The translations under genes were made by a program, and so were the position numbers. A DNA stretch of 64,000 nt, from positions 1 through 64,000 of the forward strand of contig NZ_AAWS01000039.1 of NCBI RefSeq assembly GCF_000169175.1. Direction: 5' to 3'. The DNA is from Microscilla marina ATCC 23134. Lineage in GTDB: Bacteria > Bacteroidota > Bacteroidia > Cytophagales > Microscillaceae. Positions 53,146 to 60,379 of this stretch are shown piece by piece (within the stretch, counting starts at the first letter, position 1; each line of letters begins with the position of its first letter). The notes under the pieces are model-generated. The model was given only the letters and a program-made list of their open reading frames with translations. It had not been told where the DNA came from and made no database searches.

Positions 53146-54156
53146 ATGAACCAGAGCATAATACTTCAAGAGCTAATTCGAGAAATAGGAGAAGAAAAAG
53201 CTTGTAAACTACTAAAACTAACCAAAGAGCAACTTAGCGAAGTTTTCAATAGTAGCACGACCCACTTTTATAAAGCGCAAATTGAAATTCTATCTCAACA
53301 AGTTGAATGGACAACCACACAACTCAACCAGGTAATTGAACGCAATAACCTTTACTTGAGCGAACTCAACGAGTTTGAACAAAGGTGTGATGATGTAGGG
53401 CAAACTGATACAACACCAATACCGATGGATGTATTGGAAGGTTTAGACCAAGCAATGAGCGAAAGCGCTGCTTTTAGATCACAAACTGCTCATGAGGCGT
53501 TTAATCAGCACGTCAACGAAGAAGCGAAAACTCAAATAGCAGAAATCAAAAGAATTAAAACCAACTCTGATTGGCGAGTAATTGGCATTGCAGCAAGCGT
53601 GGTGGTTTGCTTTTTATCTGCATTGCTTGTGTGGCAAAACTTGCCAAAGGCGCAGCAAAAGCAGCCTACGGCATTGAAGGTGAATAAGCAAGTAGATAGA
53701 ACCTTGCCTGAGCTGGTGATAAAGTCTCCTAAAAAAGCAAAGACAAGCACCTCTTCTAAGGTTGTGATTACTTCGCCTACAAAGCAGCCGCAAGTTGTTA
53801 AGCAGCCAACAGTAGCACCTAAGAAGGTAGAGGAGAAAGAAGAAGAGTTGGTAGCGTTTGCGGATAATCAAATGATGGAGAAATTGATTGACCCCAAAAA
53901 GAGCCTACCTGAAGGCATTCTTATGCCTAGCAACAAGCAACAGTTTGAACTAGGGCAAAAGATTGTTTTTGCTACCAAGCTTAAACAAAAATCTAGAGTG
54001 AAGCTTTTCTCTAACAAGCTTAAGAAAATTGCTGACTTCAAGCTTCAAAAAGGAAAGATTGCAGAGGTTGGAGTTAGAAATTTAGAAAAGGGTAAGTACT
54101 ATGTTGAAGTACGTATCAACAATGTGCTCATTGTAAGTAGTTTTACTATTCAGTAA
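53146..54156 (+). CDS. Single-span membrane protein, possible partner of the CHAT protein
   Basis: 336 residues. A helical N-terminal cytoplasmic part (1-140), one transmembrane helix at about 145-165 (VIGIAASVVVCFLSALLVWQ), a Lys/Pro/Thr-rich linker (KKAKTSTSSKVVITSPTKQP), and a C-terminal beta domain (about 255-336, LEKGKYYVEVRINNVLIVSS), probably periplasmic. The layout resembles anti-sigma-like membrane proteins, but no family is recognised. Its stop codon touches that of the convergent CHAT gene with no bases between (TAATCA). Confidence 0.65.
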   Translation: MNQSIILQELIREIGEEKACKLLKLTKEQLSEVFNSSTTHFYKAQIEILSQQVEWTTTQLNQVIERNNLYLSELNEFEQRCDDVGQTDTTPIPMDVLEGLDQAMSESAAFRSQTAHEAFNQHVNEEAKTQIAEIKRIKTNSDWRVIGIAASVVVCFLSALLVWQNLPKAQQKQPTALKVNKQVDRTLPELVIKSPKKAKTSTSSKVVITSPTKQPQVVKQPTVAPKKVEEKEEELVAFADNQMMEKLIDPKKSLPEGILMPSNKQQFELGQKIVFATKLKQKSRVKLFSNKLKKIADFKLQKGKIAEVGVRNLEKGKYYVEVRINNVLIVSSFTIQ

Positions 54157-56256
54157 TCATTTACTGTTAATTACAAAGTTGCCCCATACGGCAGGGAGGT
54201 AGTATTTTTTAGAATACTGCCTTTTAGCTAATGTAAGCGCCTTAGCATAATCTCTATCACCATTCCTTTTGAGTGTCTCATAAAACAATTTCATAATGTT
54301 TTTACTGCCTTCATCAGATGCCGACCATAAGGAATATATTATTGATGGTGTGTTGGAATACAAAAAAGCATGGGTAAAGCCAAAAACACCCTCATGTGGA
54401 ATTAGCTTGCCTGCACCTGAGTCACAACCAGATAGAATAGCCAGCTCTGTTGTGATGTTCATATTGTATATATCTTTTACTCCTAAGGTATCTAGTTGTC
54501 CCCCTCCTTTTGGAAAAATTAAACCCATTAAGTACTGATTTTGAAAATTTCCATGGGTAGAGATGTGCAGTATCCTGCTATTCAATTCATTCATTATTTG
54601 CTTGTGAGCTGATGGGTAGCCAAGGTAAGTTTTGCTTTTACTGAAGTAAGTAGCACTTTGTTTTATTTCTTGTTCACTATGCTTTAAATCAGCAAAGCTT
54701 TTATGCGAAAAATGTTTAAAGCCCACTCCAAAATAATCGAATTCATAAGCTCTTGGCTGGTGAATAAATGCGAGAGTACTACTTACATGATAGGTAACTA
54801 TGTAGTCATGCATTAAATACTTTACTTCTTTAAGCCCCAAAAGAGGAGTGTCAGGGTTGAAAGAAAGTTTATTACTGGTAAGTGCTTCAAAGGGAAAGTT
54901 GGTAAGCTCGCTGGTAGGAACGATGAGTAACCTGTTTTTGTCTTTGATGAGACTACTTATGGGAGAGATGAATTGTTTATACAATCTTGGACTATCTTTA
55001 ATGAAATCTTCAACATCAAGGCTATGAGAAGCAAAACGAAACTCATTAGCCAGGTCATAGAGCTCTCCCTTTGTTGTATTGGTTAAAAGTTTTTTTATTG
55101 TAATCTTATCTATGGTAATCACTTGTACAAATAAATCCTTACCTGAGTGAACAAACTCTAATAAGGCTTGAGTAGGTGCAAGGCTGTCTTGTACTTGTGG
55201 GAGGCTTATTATTGGAATATCTATTGCATTTTTATTAGATACCTGATCCAGTAAAACATTACCTTTAGCTCGTTCAGAAAAGTAAAAAAAGAGCCTTTGG
55301 TATTTGACTACCTCAATTTGAGGGATTCCTAACTGTTGTCTAAGCCTCCATATTACTGAAATTGCCAATTCAAATATCTTGGCACTATTCCTTAGCGCAT
55401 TTATTTTTTCCACTCTCTTTTTTAGTTTTTTTCGATAGCGAGTAACCAAGGTATCTGCACTCATCAATGCAACCAGTGCCCCCCTCAGGTTTACATTGTT
55501 TTTTGCCAATAATTCCCCTTTTCTTAGCAAAGATGCTATCAGAATGACTTTGTTGAAAGTTTTGTTGTGCAAGCCTGGGTTAGGTTGTTGAGTGGAAGGA
55601 ACAAACCCAGGGCAATTGCTTTTGATAGAATGCCTAATGTATTTAAGAGCAGAGTCAGGCTTTGTTAAAAATAGGGTTGAGAGGTTGTAGTATGTTCGAG
55701 CCAGTTTTAACCTTTGTTTGTGATAGAAGAAAATATTGAGTGCCTTTTGGTAATAATGGCGTGAGGAGTCTTTTGATATACGCCTGAAAATTAAAGCCCT
55801 TGTTGTATAATAGTCGCCTCGTACCGAGCTTTTTGCACTACTAAGATTGATTGCTTGTTGATTGAAAAAAAGTGCTGAATCTTGTTTTTGAATAAAGTTA
55901 TAACAGGTGCTTAGATTATTGTATAAAGTAGACTTTGCAACATCATATTTTAAATCCTTTACATGAGCAAATCCCTGTTCACATTGTCTAAATACCTGAA
56001 TGGCCTTTTTCAAGCGAAACTCAAACAAATAAGTTTGACCAATTCCCAAGAGTGCGTTCAGTGAATCAGGACTATGACGATGCTTCAAGTGTGTAAATGT
56101 AATGTTAAAAACATCCCTGGCTTGACTAAACTTTCCTTGAGCTAATTTTACCTTACCCGATTTTAAAAGGCTATCAGTATTTTGGGCAGGGGCATAGTTG
56201 TAAGCAATAAGCAATAAACAAAGTATAGTGAAAAGCCTGACCAAGTATTTATCCAT
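54157..56256 (-). CDS. Secreted TPR-CHAT caspase-like protease
   Basis: A 699-residue protein with a signal peptide (LLLIAYNYAPAQ, about 25), TPR-like repeats at about 30-330, and a C-terminal CHAT domain (about 400-699) with the catalytic pair His568 (HISTHGNF) and Cys611 (LSGCDSG). The active-site motifs are complete, so it should be a working cysteine protease of the caspase/separase clan. CHAT proteases in bacteria often cut a partner protein or trigger cell death in conflict systems. The N-terminal signal suggests a periplasmic or outer position, unusual for defence CHAT proteins. It is convergent with the membrane protein at 53146. Confidence 0.88.
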   Translation of the reverse strand: MDKYLVRLFTILCLLLIAYNYAPAQNTDSLLKSGKVKLAQGKFSQARDVFNITFTHLKHRHSPDSLNALLGIGQTYLFEFRLKKAIQVFRQCEQGFAHVKDLKYDVAKSTLYNNLSTCYNFIQKQDSALFFNQQAINLSSAKSSVRGDYYTTRALIFRRISKDSSRHYYQKALNIFFYHKQRLKLARTYYNLSTLFLTKPDSALKYIRHSIKSNCPGFVPSTQQPNPGLHNKTFNKVILIASLLRKGELLAKNNVNLRGALVALMSADTLVTRYRKKLKKRVEKINALRNSAKIFELAISVIWRLRQQLGIPQIEVVKYQRLFFYFSERAKGNVLLDQVSNKNAIDIPIISLPQVQDSLAPTQALLEFVHSGKDLFVQVITIDKITIKKLLTNTTKGELYDLANEFRFASHSLDVEDFIKDSPRLYKQFISPISSLIKDKNRLLIVPTSELTNFPFEALTSNKLSFNPDTPLLGLKEVKYLMHDYIVTYHVSSTLAFIHQPRAYEFDYFGVGFKHFSHKSFADLKHSEQEIKQSATYFSKSKTYLGYPSAHKQIMNELNSRILHISTHGNFQNQYLMGLIFPKGGGQLDTLGVKDIYNMNITTELAILSGCDSGAGKLIPHEGVFGFTHAFLYSNTPSIIYSLWSASDEGSKNIMKLFYETLKRNGDRDYAKALTLAKRQYSKKYYLPAVWGNFVINSK

Positions 56257-56312
56257 ATTTCAATATGCGAAATATAGCATAAGTAGCAAAACTGGTTAAA
56301 GAAATATTTGGT

Positions 56313-56720
56313 TTATATCTTGAAAACAGGATGGTGCTCTTGACCATCCCAAAGGCAAGCCTGCATTGCTACGGCTTCCCCTTCTTCTGTAAACCGCCAA
56401 GAAGTTTCCTGTAAGTTATCGGGTTCTTTGAGTTCTGAGTTACGATAAGGCTTAATAGTCAAAGTCCTGGATTGAGGGTCATGTGTTTCTATCAACATTT
56501 CGTCTCCGTCTATCTCAAAGTGATCATGAAGTAACGTTACACCAAAGCGACTGACAGCGTTATGTTTTTTGAGCACCTTATGCAGGTCATGCATTAGTTC
56601 TTCATCTTCTGTCTTGTCATAGGCTTGTGCCTCAGCAATATCTTGTAAGCCCTGATAAGGGTTTACTGCGGTGTTGGCATTAGTTGTTTTAGCAGGTTTA
56701 GTTTGAGTTTTAAGTAGCAT
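56313..56720 (-). CDS. Unrecognised small protein
   Basis: 135 residues; a disordered T/N/K-rich N-terminus (LLKTQTKPAKTTNANTAVNP), then a mixed alpha/beta part (RFGVTLLHDHFEIDGDEMLI, WRFTEEGEAVAMQACLWDGQ). No signal, membrane segment or family recognised. It is in the same direction as the CHAT gene (56 bp upstream), so the two may form an operon. Confidence 0.6.
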   Translation of the reverse strand: MLLKTQTKPAKTTNANTAVNPYQGLQDIAEAQAYDKTEDEELMHDLHKVLKKHNAVSRFGVTLLHDHFEIDGDEMLIETHDPQSRTLTIKPYRNSELKEPDNLQETSWRFTEEGEAVAMQACLWDGQEHHPVFKI

Positions 56721-57064
56721 AATCTAATTATTGAGTTTTACGTTGTGTGTATTACTCAGTTAGAGGGGGATACTTGAAAAGTGTGAGCGAAAACCTGAAT
56801 TTTTTTTTGAAAGAAAAATGTAAAGAACTGTTTTTTTAAGTGTTTAGAGAGTTGTTTTTTAATTTTACCTAAGGTTTACCTACCAAAAAAGCCGACAAAA
56901 TTTCTTCTGTCGGCTTTAGTCTTGAGTAATCATCCTATAATAGAGGGCAAAGATAGTCATTTATGGGGGAATTAATCAAAAAGCTTGCTACTGAGCTTGT
57001 GATTCTTTCGGAGCTTTGTTAGCTTAAGAAGCTAATGCAATAAGCCTTTATAATAATCCCTTCA
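56721..57064. other. Divergent intergenic region with orphan hairpin
   Basis: 344 bp, AT-rich. It holds a terminator-like hairpin AAAGCCGACA (56888-56897) / TGTCGGCTTT (56908-56917) that does not sit at the 3' end of any gene, and TTAGCTT-AAG-AAGCTAA (57019-57035) 29 bp before the next start codon, a possible operator. No tRNA-Ala-like attachment sequence was found. Confidence 0.45.
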
Positions 57065-59455
57065 ATGAATAGTGCTTTTATCTCTCATTTGCGCCAATCT
57101 GTAAGTCAAGGTCAAGTTGATGTTACTCTAGAAAAGTTACAAAATCATTTGCCTGATAGTTATCATCTATACGACGAAGTTATTTTGTTGAGCTCTAGGT
57201 ATCACAACATAGAAAAACAATATAGACAAAACACACTTGATTTTGCTGTATTACAAAGAGAAAGAAATAAAGTTTGTGAAGCATTGCTTCAAATAATCGG
57301 TAAGATAGAGCACAACAACCAGTCAGGTTTAATCTCCAGCACCCGATTGCTTACCAAATTCCCACCTCAGCTTCAACCAGACAAGGTTTTTGGTAGAGCA
57401 CAAGATTTGAAACGTCTTGAAAATATACTAAGCAAACAAGCCCCTGTGGTGGTTATTAACGGTTTGGGAGGTGTGGGCAAAAGTACTTTGGCAAGACTAT
57501 ACTTGAGCCATCACCAAGGCAAGTTTGACCATATAGCCTGGTTACCTTTTCATCATAGTTTTGCTCAAACCATACTGACCAGCACACTCCCCGATAACTT
57601 GCATATTGCTAGGAAATCGCTAAATGAAGTGCAAGTGCTAGAGCAAGCTGCACTTGCACTTCAGGCGCTTGATGGCAATAATCTCTTGGTAATAGACAAT
57701 GCCGATGATATAGAGGAGTTGAACAAAAGTAGGCATTGGTTGCCTTTGAACAACACTCATTGGACAGTATTGATTACTTCTCGTGGGGTGGTGGCAGATG
57801 GCTTTGAACAATTGCCACTAGGCACATTATCGTTTGACGAATCGGTAAAGCTTTTTGAGGCGCACTACCCACAGGCAACCCAAGAACCCAAGGCACTCAA
57901 AGAACTTTTAAACTTGGTGGGTTTGCACACACTTACGGTAGAGCTCATGGCGAAAACTTTGGCAAAGAGCCGTAGACTAAGCAACGTAAAAGCATTGCTT
58001 GCCAAGGTAAAAGACAAGAAATATACAGACCCCAAACTATTGAAAGAGGTATGGGTGGCACACAAAGATAAATGGTCGGAAGGTGCGGATAACAGCAATG
58101 AACTAAAACGCAAGGTCAAAGGGATTTATCAATATTTGTTGGTGGTGCTCGACTTGACAGAGCTCAATTCACAAGAACAACAAGTGATACAATGGTTGGC
58201 AATGTTTCCAACCAAACCCTTGGCAGTTTCTTTGTTTTTTGGGTTGGTAGAGACTGGTGCCAGAGAAGATGACCCTTGGGTGGCTTCGGTAGATGAAAGT
58301 TTGGATGCGCTGATAGAAAATGGTTGGTTGCAAGAGTTGAGCGTGGACAATGAATTTACCCAAAGCATTTTTTTACATACTATTCTAAAAGACTTGATCT
58401 TTTTTAAGATACCACCCAACTATCAAACCTGCAAGCCTTTGATTGAACGCTATCCCGTTTTTGTGAAAGCAGCAGATCAACCCGTTTTGCCTAGGCTCTC
58501 ATTGGTAGAACTTGGCGAAAACCTGACCGACTACTTCGCCATTACTCCCGAAAAAACCAAAGGAGTGCCTTGCTTTGAGTATGTCAAGAACATTGCCCAT
58601 GTATATTCTGCCTCAGGTTATTTGCACTCCTATTTGGGCAATTATACCCAAACCTTGGCTTGTCACCAAGAGGCACTTAGACTTGCTGTGGAGTTGTCAA
58701 CTAATGATAGTAAAGAACATACCCTGAAACAAGCATGCATCTGTGAGTTTCAAAAATATTTAGGGTATATTCAACAAGATTTGGGCAATTATGATATTGC
58801 CCAAACCTTGTTTGAAAATTCTTTGCAAATTGCTCGCTCATTGGGTGATTTATCCCTAATAGCAAGCCGCTTATCAAACTTAGGTTTGTTATACCGAGAG
58901 AAAGATCAATACCGACAAGCAAAGCCTTTATTAGAAGAAGCACTAAGCATAAGGTTGAGGCTGTATGGTAGTGAAAACAACTTGGCTGTAATGGTAAATA
59001 TGTCTAACCTTGGCTTAGTTTATCATAACTTGTTCAATCATTGGAAGGCAAAACCATTGTTAGAAAAATCCTTGGCATATCACGAAAAACACTTAGGGGC
59101 AAAAGACCCTGAGACAGTCATTGTACGCTCAAACCTTAGCCAAGTCTATGCTGCGCTGAATGAGTTTGACAAAGCCCATAAGGCAATCAAGGCAGCAATA
59201 GAGGCTGCCCTCGAAAACTTTGGCGAGCTGCACCTACATGTAGCTGGTGGCTACAATAATTGGGGCATTATTTACTTGCAACAAGGTGAAAAAGAACCCG
59301 CCAAGGTGTGTTTTCAAAAAGCTTTAGAGATTTATCGACAAATTGTGGTGCCTTCTCACCCTCTACTAAAGGAAGTTGGAAAATGGTTAATAGCTGTAGA
59401 AGATGAACAGCTTTTAGAAGACCATAGGCGCTTGAAAAACATTAAACTTACTTGA
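57065..59455 (+). CDS. EAD11-like / NB-ARC / TPR protein (bacterial NLR-like)
   Basis: 796 residues. Residues 1-83 resemble an effector-associated domain of the EAD11 type (DEVILLSSRYHNIEKQYRQN, LQRERNKVCEALLQIIGKIE). An NB-ARC/STAND NTPase follows: Walker A GLGGVGKST (133-141), Walker B LLVIDNADD (207-215), sensor WTVLITSR, and a GLPL-like GLHTLTV motif. The C-terminal 280 residues hold at least six TPRs (LGLLYREKDQYRQAKPLLEE, YNNWGIIYLQQGEKEPAKVC). No effector is fused, so EAD contacts should recruit a separate protein. It fits the NLR-like sensors of bacterial immunity; the CHAT protein 0.8 kb away is a possible effector, although its signal peptide argues against it. Confidence 0.87.
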   Translation: MNSAFISHLRQSVSQGQVDVTLEKLQNHLPDSYHLYDEVILLSSRYHNIEKQYRQNTLDFAVLQRERNKVCEALLQIIGKIEHNNQSGLISSTRLLTKFPPQLQPDKVFGRAQDLKRLENILSKQAPVVVINGLGGVGKSTLARLYLSHHQGKFDHIAWLPFHHSFAQTILTSTLPDNLHIARKSLNEVQVLEQAALALQALDGNNLLVIDNADDIEELNKSRHWLPLNNTHWTVLITSRGVVADGFEQLPLGTLSFDESVKLFEAHYPQATQEPKALKELLNLVGLHTLTVELMAKTLAKSRRLSNVKALLAKVKDKKYTDPKLLKEVWVAHKDKWSEGADNSNELKRKVKGIYQYLLVVLDLTELNSQEQQVIQWLAMFPTKPLAVSLFFGLVETGAREDDPWVASVDESLDALIENGWLQELSVDNEFTQSIFLHTILKDLIFFKIPPNYQTCKPLIERYPVFVKAADQPVLPRLSLVELGENLTDYFAITPEKTKGVPCFEYVKNIAHVYSASGYLHSYLGNYTQTLACHQEALRLAVELSTNDSKEHTLKQACICEFQKYLGYIQQDLGNYDIAQTLFENSLQIARSLGDLSLIASRLSNLGLLYREKDQYRQAKPLLEEALSIRLRLYGSENNLAVMVNMSNLGLVYHNLFNHWKAKPLLEKSLAYHEKHLGAKDPETVIVRSNLSQVYAALNEFDKAHKAIKAAIEAALENFGELHLHVAGGYNNWGIIYLQQGEKEPAKVCFQKALEIYRQIVVPSHPLLKEVGKWLIAVEDEQLLEDHRRLKNIKLT

Positions 59456-59464
59456 TCAGTATTA

Positions 59465-60379
59465 TCAATCATCATCCAAAATACTCTTTTCTTCATCTGC
59501 CGAAGGCTGATTTTTGTCTTTCCAATAGGCTTGTTGCATATCGCCAATTGCCTGAGACTCTTGAATCATTTCAAATATGGGGTTGATGCGTTGGTTAGTA
59601 CTTTTCTCTGCTTGTTTCTTGTAATAGGTAAGGTAGGCATCGCAAGAAAAACGCGCGTCGCAGTTGCGGCACACCCTAGAGGCAAACTGCCGTTTATAGA
59701 AATCTCGTTCGCGCAATACTTTTTGCGTAGGAGGGTTAAACTTTCCCGCCTCTATACAGTCTACCACTTCGCCAAACAACTCAATGGTTTGTTCTACCCT
59801 TTCTTGCGAAAACTCAATCGGGATTAAGGGTTCCCATTTGGCTAGCTCTGTTTCCTGTGCTTTTTCATCTTCGGCAACAATTGCCTCCTTAAGTGCTTTA
59901 GGATATGAGGTGGCAATGATGGCGGTTTCGTCTAATTGCTGGCTGCGCAGGGTTTGCCATATATAGGCATATACATTGAGCTGTTTTTCGTAAAACTCTT
60001 GGTTTGACTTCACATCTTCGGCGGCGTGGGTTTTAATGTCATACATGATAGTTTTATCCTTTTCACGCACAATGTCTACCACTCCCTCAATGGTAAAGGG
60101 GCGTCCTTCGGGGGTTTTCTGATTGGGCAAAATCAGTTTTACTTCAGTCTCCGTCACTCTTTTTGCCACCTCACGCATTTTTTGCCAATAAATCCATACT
60201 TGTTGCAGGGCAGTATCTTTTACATCTTCGGCAAGCCCCCGCCCATAGGTAAGGCTGAGTATTTCGTAGTTTTGGTCAAACCGACTAATCATAAAATCCT
60301 CTATCTTGCGTTCAATGCGTTCAATCTCTCTTTCCTTTCTAATCTGTTCGCGGCTTTTGCCTAATATTTTCTTTTTCAT
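59465..60379 (-). CDS. PD-(D/E)XK nuclease subunit with partial Fe-S cluster
   Basis: 304 residues. A PD-(D/E)XK core with Asp102 (GVVDIV), Asp114 and Lys116 (MYDIKTH) and a following QLNVYAYIWQ helix as in RecB/AddB nucleases, then Cys237, Cys240 and Cys246 (CRNCDARFSC), three of the four cysteines of an AddB-type iron-sulfur cluster. The N-terminal part of the usual nuclease domain, with the motif His and the first Cys, is missing here but present at the C-terminus of the helicase gene upstream. The start codon overlaps that gene's stop (ATGA), so translation is coupled. It probably acts in a complex with the helicase. Confidence 0.85.
   Translation of the reverse strand: MKKKILGKSREQIRKEREIERIERKIEDFMISRFDQNYEILSLTYGRGLAEDVKDTALQQVWIYWQKMREVAKRVTETEVKLILPNQKTPEGRPFTIEGVVDIVREKDKTIMYDIKTHAAEDVKSNQEFYEKQLNVYAYIWQTLRSQQLDETAIIATSYPKALKEAIVAEDEKAQETELAKWEPLIPIEFSQERVEQTIELFGEVVDCIEAGKFNPPTQKVLRERDFYKRQFASRVCRNCDARFSCDAYLTYYKKQAEKSTNQRINPIFEMIQESQAIGDMQQAYWKDKNQPSADEEKSILDDD

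Noticed and set aside
45756-56720. Calling the island a complete prophage or ICE
   Set aside because: No capsid, tail, portal, relaxase, coupling protein or Tra genes seen. Only integration, replication and regulation are supported.
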